Assembly (NCBI GenBank): GCA_027295555.1
Contig: JAPUKT010000240.1
Location: forward strand, 1-8,196
Origin: Deltaproteobacteria bacterium
GTDB lineage: Bacteria > Myxococcota_A > Polyangia > Polyangiales > Houyiibacteriaceae
DNA: 8,196 bases
Reading direction: 5' to 3'
Below, piece by piece: positions 1 through 6,630 of the stretch. How positions within the stretch are numbered: position 1 is the first letter of the stretch; every line of letters starts with the position of its first letter. The translations under genes and the position numbers were made by a program. The notes beneath the pieces are model-generated. The model was not told the origin of the DNA, did no database searches, and saw only the letters and a program-made list of their open reading frames with translations.

Positions 1-1
1 C

Positions 2-55
2 GCTGGCGCTGACGCTGGCACTGACGCTGACGCTGATGCTGACGCTGGCGCTGGC
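2..55. repeat. degenerate GCTGRC hexanucleotide tandem repeat
   Basis: Nine consecutive 6-bp units fit the consensus GCTGRC, with single changes such as ACTGAC and GCTGAT. The array begins at or before the left edge, so its full length is unknown. Read in the plus frame starting at base 2 it encodes alternating Ala with Asp or Gly. On the minus strand it would give Ser-Ala/Val or Gln-Arg alternation, depending on frame. The unit is divisible by three and the plus frame stays open to a stop at 98-100, so a coding low-complexity tail is plausible but not proven. Confidence 0.8.
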
Positions 56-100
56 GCTCTGACCGCGATACCGGCCCGCGGGCCGGCGCAGCCCCCATAG
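2..100 (+). CDS. possible 3' end of a gene with an Ala-Asp/Gly low-complexity tail
   Basis: The plus-strand frame beginning at base 2 is open from the window edge to a TAG at 98-100, about 32 codons. It reads Ala-Gly/Ala-Asp dipeptide repeats followed by a short tail ending in Pro-Pro. Such Asp/Ala/Gly tracts are common low-complexity linkers or tails in secreted and lipoprotein sequences of GC-rich bacteria. If real, the gene converges on the YkgJ-like gene with 51 bp between stop codons. Against it, no conserved domain is visible. A minus-strand frame with an ATG at 96-98 is also open through the repeat, giving a Gln-Arg-rich product, but has no ribosome binding site. No function can be assigned. 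Confidence 0.3.
   Translation, partial: AGADAGTDADADADAGAGALTAIPARGPAQPP
71..86. other. 16-bp perfect GC palindrome, possible hairpin between convergent genes
   Basis: CCGGCCCGCGGGCCGG is a perfect palindrome. As RNA it could form a six-pair GC stem with a CGCG loop in either direction. It lies 66 bp past the stop of the YkgJ-like gene and inside the tail of the possible plus-strand ORF. No T-run follows on either strand, so it is not a standard intrinsic terminator. It could slow polymerase or protect a 3' end, but this is a weak inference in GC-rich DNA. Confidence 0.25.
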
Positions 101-151
101 TCTGCGGCGCGGCCCGAGTCACCGGTCGAGCTAGCGATTCGCGATCGCGCG

Positions 152-1162
152 TCACACGCCCTCCCACAAGTCGGTGCTCCCAACGACGTCGACGATCATG
201 ACGGCCTCCGCGGCCGAGACGTTGTCGCGAGTCGGATTGCTGATATCGAGCCAACCCGCTATGCGGCGGGCGACGGTCAAGCGCGTTGCAAGCTCGGCCC
301 GAGCCCTAGCCAAGCTCCCGAACGGGGTCCATCGAAGCGCCCAGACCTCGTCGGCGAGCCAATCGCCGAAGACTCGGTTCGGCTGCTCCGGCGTGACGAT
401 GCGTCGTCCGGCTCTATCGAATGGAGCAGCCCAAGGCCGTCCGTGCTCGGTGCGCTCCCGCCAGTCGACCAGGTAGCCGAGGGCGTCGCCGAACCATCGC
501 GCGGCCGCCGCGGCACGCGACGGCCCATCGAACGCACGGAACTCGTCGGCAACGTCGTTCCAAGTGCGTCCGTCGAGCTCTGGAAAAGGGTCGGCGTCGA
601 GCGCTCGGCGGAGGCTCTTTCCGTCGACGAGCGACTCGATCACCGAGCCTTCACGCCTTTCGTATTCGACGAATGGGATGGACTCCGACTCGGACCAAGC
701 GATGGGTCCTTCCACGGAATGATCCGGCTTGAGCTCTCCGTCGCCGTCGACGATGCAGAGTCTCGCGGCGTCGATGGCCAACGCTGCCCGCGTTCCAAGC
801 GTTCGACATGGGCATCGATGCTGCGTCGTGATTCGCCCTCCCGCAGGTGTCGCAGTCAGCCCATAGGGAAACTGAATGCACGGGCTCGGCTTCATCTCTG
901 CGCCTAGCTTGGCGTGGAGCGCACACCCATCTTCACTCCAGAATACACACGTGCCGGTGTCGCTCCGCATCATCAACACGGCCGCGTCTTCGTTCTCGTG
1001 ACGATCGATTGCGTCTTCCGAGATGGTGGAGAGGAACTCGACGTCCTCTTCGTTCAGGGGGCCGACCGCATGGATATCGCTGCAGCAGAGCCCATCTCCT
1101 TCGCAAGTGAATCGTGCGCCGGTCCGGACGAGCAGCGGCTCGCGTCTCGGCTGCAGCGTCAC
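152..1162 (-). CDS. YkgJ-type cysteine-cluster (metal-binding) protein with long C-terminal extension
   Basis: A predicted 336-residue soluble protein. The frame is open further upstream to 1288, but the likely start is the GTG at 1160-1162. It overlaps the K+ channel stop as GTGA, and coding upstream of it would only shadow the channel gene. The N-terminal half carries a cysteine cluster. It has C20 followed by C26-C27 (FTCEGDGLCC), then C72, C80 and C95 within CVFW, DGCALH and a Pro-x-x-Cys-x-x-Phe-Pro-like segment (PSPCIQFPY), then C117 and C119 (CPC). This spacing matches the CxxCxxCC / YkgJ family (Pfam PF03692), which is thought to bind Zn or Fe and is related to FliB-like proteins; the cellular role is generally unknown. 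Residues 130-336 are charged and Trp-rich, with no motif I recognise. No signal peptide or membrane helix is evident. Translational coupling suggests its amount is tied to the channel. The family call is fairly secure, the function is not. Confidence 0.75.
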   Translation of the reverse strand: MTLQPRREPLLVRTGARFTCEGDGLCCSDIHAVGPLNEEDVEFLSTISEDAIDRHENEDAAVLMMRSDTGTCVFWSEDGCALHAKLGAEMKPSPCIQFPYGLTATPAGGRITTQHRCPCRTLGTRAALAIDAARLCIVDGDGELKPDHSVEGPIAWSESESIPFVEYERREGSVIESLVDGKSLRRALDADPFPELDGRTWNDVADEFRAFDGPSRAAAAARWFGDALGYLVDWRERTEHGRPWAAPFDRAGRRIVTPEQPNRVFGDWLADEVWALRWTPFGSLARARAELATRLTVARRIAGWLDISNPTRDNVSAAEAVMIVDVVGSTDLWEGV

Positions 1163-2658
1163 GGCCGTTCCAGGCGGGGCTCGGTTGCGAGATACAAGAC
1201 CTCCATCCCCGGCGCGACGAGCTCGTCCTTCGGGGGATTCACACGCTCTTGGCCGGTCGTCGGATCGCGCACCCCGATCACCAAGCAACCGGTCGCCGCA
1301 CGTATCTTTCGACTCAGCTCATCGAACGCAGCGGGAGCGGTCACATCCTCGGGAAGAGCGCCGACGTAGAGGTTCTGATGCCCAGCAAACACCACGCGGC
1401 TCGTCGCATCCGCAACGCCCGGATACGCAACGGCATGCGTAAGCAACGAGTACCCCACTCGCCGGGTTTCGACGACCTCGTCGGCTCCCGCGGCGCGCGC
1501 GTGCTGAACGTTCTCCGAATCCAGGACCTCCGCGACGATGCGCACCGGCTTCTTGCGCTTCGCCGCTAAAGGGCTCTTGTTGAGGTGCGACCGAATGGTA
1601 AACGCAGTCAAGATCGTCGTGGCATCGGCTTGCTGTGGCTTGACCGCCCGCGAGCCCGTGATGATCACATTCGCCGACTCGGTGATGCGCGCCTTGTCGA
1701 GCTCGCTTTCCTTGGTTGGGTCACCCTGAACCCACATGAACTCCGGCGGAACCTCGCGAGGTCGTTCATAGGGCCCGAAAAGAACCACGGGTTGCTCTTC
1801 GGTGTTGATCTCCTTGACCAAGACGTCCAGTAGCATCCCGCTTCCCATCTCGTAACCGCAAACGACGATGTGATTGACGTAACCGCTCATTCGAAACTGC
1901 TCCTCTCGGATGCCGAGAACTGCGTGCAACAAGCTGTGACCTACGATTCCGGCAAAAAGGGCCAGCGTGAACATTCCGCCGACCATCATGGCACCACCTA
2001 CGAAGCGACCAAGCGTAGTCACAGGGGTGATATCCCCGAACCCAACGGTCGTGATCGTCACCAGTGCCCACCATAGGCTGTCCCCGACACTGTTGATATC
2101 GGGGTTCGTACTGCGCTCCACCAGAAAGAGACTGATTCCGCCCAGAATCGTTTCCGCCCCGAGCACGGAAAACGCGAAGGTGAAGAGAAGGCGGTCTTCT
2201 TGGAACGCTCGCGTGATCCCATAGAAGGGGTTCGAATATCGGAAGAGCCGTCCCGTTCGAAGCAGGCGCAGAAGCCGCAGCACGCGAAGCCCGCGGAGCG
2301 CCGGCACGAGCGCGAGGACCGTCAAGATGTCGATCAATATCAGCGGGGTCAGGGCGAAGCGGACCCGCGCCAGAATTTCGGTCCGCAACCTTCCAAGCGG
2401 CGGCTTCTTGAAGACCTCGAGCTCGGGTGGTCGATACGTGAGGATTCGAAGAGTGACCTCGATGAAGAACAAAGAAAGGATCGCGCGATCGAGTCTTTGA
2501 AGGACGGCGTCGCCTCGGGATCCCACCGAAAAGAACGGCTCGATGACCAACAGGACGACCGACAGTAGGATCAGCGTCCAAACGAAAGTCTCGACGACGC
2601 GATACGCATGAGTGCGAGGTTCGTGAAAAACAGCGTGCAGGAAGTCGCGCGCGGACAT
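1159..2658 (-). CDS. six-TM voltage-gated-type K+ channel with C-terminal RCK (TrkA-N/TrkA-C) domains
   Basis: A predicted 499-residue inner-membrane K+ channel subunit, expected to form a tetramer with a cytosolic RCK gating ring. Helix S1 lies at about 22-44, S2 at 55-74 and S3 at 101-119. S4 has seven arginines at every third position (R122, 125, 128, 131, 134, 137, 140). S5 lies near 155-180. The pore helix is followed by the selectivity filter TITTVGFGD (201-209), and S6 runs about 217-245. A Rossmann-like RCK-N follows from 262 (HIVVCGYEMGSG) and includes GDPTKESELDKARI. A TrkA-C-like module spans about 423-495. The TVGFGD filter makes K+ selectivity near certain. The nucleotide loop reads GYEMGSG rather than GxGxxG, and the acidic residue usual at the end of strand 2 is not evident, so NAD(H) may not be bound. 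The ATG at 2656-2658 has no clear Shine-Dalgarno. The gene lies 61 bp behind the oxidoreductase and its stop overlaps the next gene's start. Confidence 0.93.
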   Translation of the reverse strand: MSARDFLHAVFHEPRTHAYRVVETFVWTLILLSVVLLVIEPFFSVGSRGDAVLQRLDRAILSLFFIEVTLRILTYRPPELEVFKKPPLGRLRTEILARVRFALTPLILIDILTVLALVPALRGLRVLRLLRLLRTGRLFRYSNPFYGITRAFQEDRLLFTFAFSVLGAETILGGISLFLVERSTNPDINSVGDSLWWALVTITTVGFGDITPVTTLGRFVGGAMMVGGMFTLALFAGIVGHSLLHAVLGIREEQFRMSGYVNHIVVCGYEMGSGMLLDVLVKEINTEEQPVVLFGPYERPREVPPEFMWVQGDPTKESELDKARITESANVIITGSRAVKPQQADATTILTAFTIRSHLNKSPLAAKRKKPVRIVAEVLDSENVQHARAAGADEVVETRRVGYSLLTHAVAYPGVADATSRVVFAGHQNLYVGALPEDVTAPAAFDELSRKIRAATGCLVIGVRDPTTGQERVNPPKDELVAPGMEVLYLATEPRLERP

Positions 2659-2666
2659 GCGGGGTG

Positions 2667-2695
2667 AGGATCAGTCGCACGGTGGCAGGTGTCAA
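2667..2695 (-). promoter_or_regulatory. weak candidate promoter for the K+ channel
   Basis: In the 61-bp gap upstream of the channel, a perfect minus-strand -35 hexamer TTGACA (2690-2695) is followed after 17 bp by GATCCT (2667-2672), which matches only three positions of a -10 box. A start point about 7 bp further on would fall at roughly 2660, two or three bases before the ATG. This would give an almost leaderless transcript and would fit the absent Shine-Dalgarno. The poor -10 makes this speculative; read-through from the oxidoreductase is the simpler explanation. Confidence 0.22.
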
Positions 2696-2719
2696 CCGCC
2701 GGGCGCCGAAACCGACGAG

Positions 2720-4942
2720 CTACTCCGCGGCAACGGGCGTGTCCTCGACCTCGTCGAGCTCAATGGCGTCCGCGAGGATCTCCGCGATGTCGCGCTGTGC
2801 AATCTCTTCGTCTTTGTCCTGGCTCTTGAGGCCGTCGGTGAGCATCGTCATGCAGAACGGGCAAGCGCTGGCGATCGTCGTGGCCCCGGTATCGAGGAGC
2901 TGCAGCGTTCGTTTGTCGTTGACGCGCTCCTCACCTTGCTCCTCCATGAACATCTGCGCGCCGCCCGCACCACAGCAAAGGCCCTTGTTGCGGTTCCAGT
3001 ACGGAACCTCGGTGAGCTCTAGACCTTCGATCGATTCGAGAATCTGGCGCGGCGAGTCGTAAACCTGGTTGTAGCGGCCGAGATAGCAACTGTCGTGGTA
3101 CACGACCTTGCCCTTCACCGCCTTCGACGGAACCAGCTTCCCTGCCACGAGCAAGCCGTTGAGGAAGTCGCTGTGATGGACCACGTCGAACTGGCCGCCG
3201 AAATCGCCGTACTCGTTGCTGAGGGTGTTGAAACAGTGCGGACACGCAGTGATGACGGTCTTCTTCGAAACCTCGTAACCGTTGAGCGTTTCGACGTTTT
3301 GCTCTGCCATCATTTGGAAGAGGTACTCGTTCCCCGCGCGTCGGGCCGGATCGCCGGTGCAGGTCTCTTCCGTCCCGAGGATGGCGAAGTCGACGCGGGC
3401 TTTCTTCAGCAGCTTGGCGACGGAACGCGCCACCTTCTTGGCGCGGTCATCGTAGCTCGCGGCGCAGCCCACCCAATACAGCACTTCGGCGTCGGGTTTG
3501 TCACTGAGCAGCGGAACGCCCATACCGTCGGCCCAATCTCCGCGGTCCATGGCGGAGAGATTCCAAGGATTGCCATTGGTTTCGATGCCGTTGAATGCCC
3601 CCTGAAGCTCGCCAGGGAACTCGTTTTTCATCATGACCTCTTCGCGACGCATGCCGACGATCTTGTCGACGAACGAGATCATGACGGGGCACATCTCTTC
3701 GCACGCACGACAGGACGTGCATCCCCAAATGACATCGGGGTGCAAGATGTTCGGCACCAGGTCGACCACCGTGTTCCCCACGAAGTATGCGCCTTCTGGC
3801 GCCTGGGGGAATATGTGAATCGGCTCTTCACCGTCGCTCGGCTTCGGCGCCTCTGCTGGGGCATCGCTCGGCTCCGCCACGAGCGCATCCTTGCCGAACA
3901 TCGCCTGCTCCGTTGCATACAAGTGGTCGCGCAAAGCAAGCGTGAGGTGCTTCGGCGAAAGCTTTTTGTTGGTGATGTACGCTGGACAGTTGTCGCTGCA
4001 ACGACCGCACTCGGTACAGGTGTACAAGTCCATGATGTGCTTGTAGGTGAGGTCGGTGAGCTGGTTGATGCCGAGCGATTCCTCTCGCTCCACCTTGCCC
4101 TCGAGGTCCTCGACCTTGGGCAGCGCATTGGGGCGCGGGTCATAAGCGAACACGTTCGGAAAGACGGTCAGAACGTGGAAGTGCTTCGAGTAGGGAAGGA
4201 TGTTGAGGAAGATCAGCACGAACGCCGAGTGCCACCAGAACCCGGTGTGCTGGAGCGCCCGAACGGCAGAATCGCCCTGGACTCCGGAAAGGAGCTGCGC
4301 GGTGATGCCGCCGAACGGTTCCCACCAGCCCGCGTGAATCGGTTCGCCAAAGGCGCGCGACTCGAGGACGAGAGAGGAGCCAACGTAGAGGAAATCAGCC
4401 AACATCATCGTGATGATGATGAAGAGGATCAGAATGGGCTCGGTGAAGACATACCGATTGACCTCATGGCTGATCGTCATTCTTGGCTTGTCCTTGACGG
4501 CATTGGGATCGCCGCTGTCCTTGCCGCCCTTCACCCAACGAAGGTAGAGGAATGCGACCGAGCCGACGATCGCAGCAAATGCCGAGAGCTCTTTGATGAA
4601 AGAATAGCCCTTGCCGATGATGTGGCTCTCGCTGAGCAGTCCCCAGAAATCGAACCCGAGGTAGAAGCCGCGCCCCCACAACATCAGGCTGTTCAACAAC
4701 AAAACTAGGAAGGCGATGAAGATCCCCACGTGGGCAAAGCCGGCAAGCGTGTAGGTGGGCATCCTCTTCTGGCCAAACGCGTACACCAGAGTCGTTTTTA
4801 CCCGATCCGTGATCTGGTCCGGAGTCCACGCGAACCGCGGGTCGGGAACGCCCACCTTGACCTGCCGTAGCCGCCTGTACGCAGACCACGAAAACAAGCC
4901 GAGCGTACTTGCCAACAGCAACGTCATCCAAATCGGACCCAT
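2720..4942 (-). CDS. membrane haem b / [4Fe-4S] oxidoreductase, EMO/FadF/HdrD-like (ETF:menaquinone type)
   Basis: A predicted 740-residue membrane electron-transfer protein. Residues 1-260 form a NarI-like domain with about five helices (near 5-22, 66-90, 114-136, 168-190, 235-258). Histidines H71, H238, H254 and H256 (PYSKHFH) are candidate haem b ligands. Two ferredoxin-type motifs follow, CTECGRCSDNCP (309-320) and CTSCRACEEMCP (408-419), each able to hold a [4Fe-4S] cluster, separated by an acidic Pro/Ala linker (about 355-375). Next come two CCG-type cysteine domains. The first is C493, C528 (CTGDPARR), then CPHC 567-570. The second is C619, CCGAGG 656-661, then CPFC 694-697. This is the layout of Bacillus FadF and of EMO, the ETF:(methyl)menaquinone oxidoreductase of fatty-acid oxidisers (formerly DUF224 proteins). 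The likely role is moving electrons from an electron-transfer flavoprotein to menaquinone, but no etfAB is in the window, so the donor is inferred. The ATG at 4940-4942 is preceded by a good Shine-Dalgarno. Confidence 0.9.
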   Translation of the reverse strand: MGPIWMTLLLASTLGLFSWSAYRRLRQVKVGVPDPRFAWTPDQITDRVKTTLVYAFGQKRMPTYTLAGFAHVGIFIAFLVLLLNSLMLWGRGFYLGFDFWGLLSESHIIGKGYSFIKELSAFAAIVGSVAFLYLRWVKGGKDSGDPNAVKDKPRMTISHEVNRYVFTEPILILFIIITMMLADFLYVGSSLVLESRAFGEPIHAGWWEPFGGITAQLLSGVQGDSAVRALQHTGFWWHSAFVLIFLNILPYSKHFHVLTVFPNVFAYDPRPNALPKVEDLEGKVEREESLGINQLTDLTYKHIMDLYTCTECGRCSDNCPAYITNKKLSPKHLTLALRDHLYATEQAMFGKDALVAEPSDAPAEAPKPSDGEEPIHIFPQAPEGAYFVGNTVVDLVPNILHPDVIWGCTSCRACEEMCPVMISFVDKIVGMRREEVMMKNEFPGELQGAFNGIETNGNPWNLSAMDRGDWADGMGVPLLSDKPDAEVLYWVGCAASYDDRAKKVARSVAKLLKKARVDFAILGTEETCTGDPARRAGNEYLFQMMAEQNVETLNGYEVSKKTVITACPHCFNTLSNEYGDFGGQFDVVHHSDFLNGLLVAGKLVPSKAVKGKVVYHDSCYLGRYNQVYDSPRQILESIEGLELTEVPYWNRNKGLCCGAGGAQMFMEEQGEERVNDKRTLQLLDTGATTIASACPFCMTMLTDGLKSQDKDEEIAQRDIAEILADAIELDEVEDTPVAAE

Positions 4943-4948
4943 GGTCTT

Positions 4949-4954
4949 CTCCCT
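4949..4954 (-). promoter_or_regulatory. ribosome binding site of the oxidoreductase gene
   Basis: The minus-strand sequence AGGGAG lies 6 nt upstream of the ATG at 4940-4942. Its strength and spacing fix this start for the oxidoreductase gene. Confidence 0.7.
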
Positions 4955-4987
4955 GACTTCGAGCGCGGAAGCAGTGCAAAGATAGGC

Positions 4988-5000
4988 TCGCGCTGCGCGA
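4988..5000. promoter_or_regulatory. perfect 13-bp palindrome, candidate operator
   Basis: TCGCGC-T-GCGCGA has perfect 6-bp arms around one central base. It lies directly after the candidate -10 box (5002-5007) of the minus-strand cluster, so it would cover the predicted transcription start. That position suits a repressor site. GC-rich DNA produces such palindromes by chance fairly often, and no second copy was noticed in the window. Confidence 0.25.
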
Positions 5001-5001
5001 A

Positions 5002-5030
5002 GGTTTAGGGGTGCCGCGCATCGAAGTCAA
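5002..5030 (-). promoter_or_regulatory. candidate sigma-70-type promoter for the oxidoreductase/channel/YkgJ cluster
   Basis: On the minus strand TTGACT (5025-5030, five of six matches to the -35 box) is followed after exactly 17 bp by TAAACC (5002-5007, three of six matches to the -10 box). It would start transcription near 4995, leaving a leader of about 50 nt before the oxidoreductase ATG. The -35 is good and the -10 poor, so this is tentative. It is the best candidate seen in the 143-bp divergent region. Confidence 0.35.
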
Positions 5031-5070
5031 CCGGCGTGCGCGCGACAGCCGGGCCTCTTGAGACCCCTTC

Positions 5071-5079
5071 TATTATGAT
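5071..5079 (+). promoter_or_regulatory. possible -10 element of the TPR lipoprotein gene
   Basis: The overlapping hexamers TATTAT (5071-5076) and TATGAT (5074-5079) each match five of six positions of a -10 box, and they are conspicuously AT-rich in this sequence. No -35 hexamer is found at the right distance. Either box would start transcription very close to the GTG codons at 5086 and 5095, giving a very short leader. Low confidence. Confidence 0.22.
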
Positions 5080-5085
5080 GCGAGG

Positions 5086-6624
5086 GTGGGCCGCGTGGTT
5101 TCGATAATTCTGCTGGGAGTCGCTGCGTGCGCGCCCCCTCTCCCGCGAACCGTTCCGCGCGTCGTCGACGGCCAGGTAGAGGAGGGACCCTTCATCTCCC
5201 CGTACGCGTACGAGTGGTTCATCGAAGGAGAGGTGTCCGCCGCCAAAGGAGAGCATGACGACGCAGCCATCGCTCTCGAGACGGCCACAGCCGCGCCATC
5301 CGACGATGTACTGCTCATGACGCGCCTGGCTGAGGAGTACGAGATGAGCGGCGCTTCACGACGTGCGGATCGAACGCTCGCGTTGGCACGGCGCAACTAC
5401 CCCGAGTCGGCGCAGGTCGCGCTCACGGAGGGACGAATCAAGCGCCACAGAGGCGGGCTCGACGAAGCGATGACATCGTTTCTAGAAGCCAAGCGGTTCG
5501 CTCCGAAGTGGGAAGAGCCCGTGATCGCGCTGGCCGAAACGCTCAGAGTGCAGGGGCACCCGCTACGCGCGAGCGCGCTGCTGATCGAGTACATCACCAC
5601 CACCTACGAGACCAACACGGAGGGCGCGCGTCGCGTCCTGATCGACCTCGCTCGCAGCGGGGGCGACGCGGAAACATTACAGCGCGCACTCGCTCTCGCC
5701 GCGGGATCGAACGCGGAGCGCGAGGCGCTTTTGGCCGCGGAGCTTGCGTTCGATACGGGTCAACCGGCGCTCGCAGCGCGGTTGCTGGCGAGCACAGTCG
5801 GGGCTCCCGAAAACCAGGTGTTTTGGCTTCGCGCCCTGATGGCGAGCGGCGATCGGCAAACGGCGCGGGACTTCCTGGCGAGCGCCAACAGCGAGCAGCT
5901 AGGCGGGCTAGTCCCCCATGCGGAGATCTTCATCGAGGTAGACGAGCCTGATCGAGCACTGGACCTCTTGCAGACCGCTGCGGCCTCGCCGCGAGTGCAG
6001 TACGCGAAGGGGATGGCGCTACTCGAACGCGGGGACTACCTCGCGGCTTCTCGCGCGCTCTCCGATGTCCCGCACGGAAGCTCGACCTTCGAAGCGGCAC
6101 GTATCGCACTCGCAGAGTCCTCGGAAGCCCAACGACGTACTGGCGCGGCTGCCGAAGCCCTCAGTCTCGCACCTCACGACTCACTCGCCGTCCGTGTCAA
6201 GCTTGCCGAGCTCTATCTCGCCGAAGGAGACCTCCGCGCCGGGCTACGGCTTTTCGACGCTAAGCTCGCTGCCGATCGTGTGGCAGTCGCCACCTTGTTC
6301 GAACGAGCGGGACACTACCAAGAAGCGGCGGCCTACTATGCCACGGTCAAGGCGAGCGCATCCGAAGATCCGCGCATTCACGCCCGCGCCGCTGCCGAAC
6401 GCCTGGCCGCGCGCGGGCTCTATGGTCCCGCGACGACCATCCTCGAGCGATGGACCGCGACTGCGCCCGACGACCTCTACGCCCGGGTTCGCTTGGTCGA
6501 GCTCCTACAGAAAGCAGACCAACACGAGGCGGCTACCGAGAAGGGCCTCGTCACTCTGCCGTTCGTCGACGACCCACTTCTACGCGAGCGCCTCGTCGCG
6601 ATCCTGAGTCATCAGGCCGACTAG
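5086..6624 (+). CDS. TPR-repeat lipoprotein
   Basis: A predicted 512-residue lipoprotein. The start used is GTG 5086, which gives an Arg3-bearing signal peptide, a hydrophobic stretch VVSIILLGVAA and the lipobox VAAC with the acylated Cys at residue 15. Residue +2 is Ala, so outer-membrane sorting is likely. GTG 5095 is a real alternative: GAGGG at 5082-5086 sits at good distance from it, but the signal peptide would lose its positive charge. The remainder is alpha-helical tetratricopeptide-like repeats of about 34 residues. They are clearest near 41-72, 74-106, 108-140, 305-330, 365-398 and 430-470, with typical Ala/Gly/Tyr small-residue spacing and the A-x-x-x-(Y/F)-x-x-A type of second helix. 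TPR proteins act as protein-interaction scaffolds, often in envelope assembly, secretion or motility complexes; the partner cannot be told here. It is divergent from the oxidoreductase operon and convergent with the response regulator, with 6 bp between stop codons. Confidence 0.82.
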   Translation: MGRVVSIILLGVAACAPPLPRTVPRVVDGQVEEGPFISPYAYEWFIEGEVSAAKGEHDDAAIALETATAAPSDDVLLMTRLAEEYEMSGASRRADRTLALARRNYPESAQVALTEGRIKRHRGGLDEAMTSFLEAKRFAPKWEEPVIALAETLRVQGHPLRASALLIEYITTTYETNTEGARRVLIDLARSGGDAETLQRALALAAGSNAEREALLAAELAFDTGQPALAARLLASTVGAPENQVFWLRALMASGDRQTARDFLASANSEQLGGLVPHAEIFIEVDEPDRALDLLQTAAASPRVQYAKGMALLERGDYLAASRALSDVPHGSSTFEAARIALAESSEAQRRTGAAAEALSLAPHDSLAVRVKLAELYLAEGDLRAGLRLFDAKLAADRVAVATLFERAGHYQEAAAYYATVKASASEDPRIHARAAAERLAARGLYGPATTILERWTATAPDDLYARVRLVELLQKADQHEAATEKGLVTLPFVDDPLLRERLVAILSHQAD

Positions 6625-6630
6625 ACGCGC

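Noticed and set aside
140..149. CGCGATCGCG palindrome containing the HIP1-like core GCGATCGC
   Set aside because: It is a single copy in a GC-rich background beside the YkgJ-like stop. HIP1 is a cyanobacterial repeat and nothing else here suggests that group.
1163..1288. upstream extension of the YkgJ-like gene by 42 codons
   Set aside because: It would lie entirely inside the channel gene and encodes Arg/Gly-rich sequence; the GTG in the GTGA overlap gives a sensible start.
1766..2695. 309-codon minus-strand frame overlapping the K+ channel in another frame
   Set aside because: The product is Arg/Pro-rich low-complexity sequence, while the overlapping frame encodes an unmistakable K+ channel.
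4403..4418. inverted repeat CATCATC-GT-GATGATG
   Set aside because: It falls inside a transmembrane helix of the oxidoreductase and is explained by Ile/Met codons (IIITMM). It is not near any gene boundary.
3095..4708. 537-codon open frame on the plus strand opposite the oxidoreductase gene
   Set aside because: It runs antisense to a gene with clear membrane, ferredoxin and CCG motifs. Its product is His/Arg/Val-rich without domain or signal. Long antisense frames are common in GC-rich coding DNA with few stop codons.
5051..5067. imperfect hairpin GGGCCTC-TT..GAGACCC upstream of the TPR gene
   Set aside because: It has one internal mismatch, a very tight loop and no T-run on either strand, so it is neither a convincing terminator nor a riboswitch.
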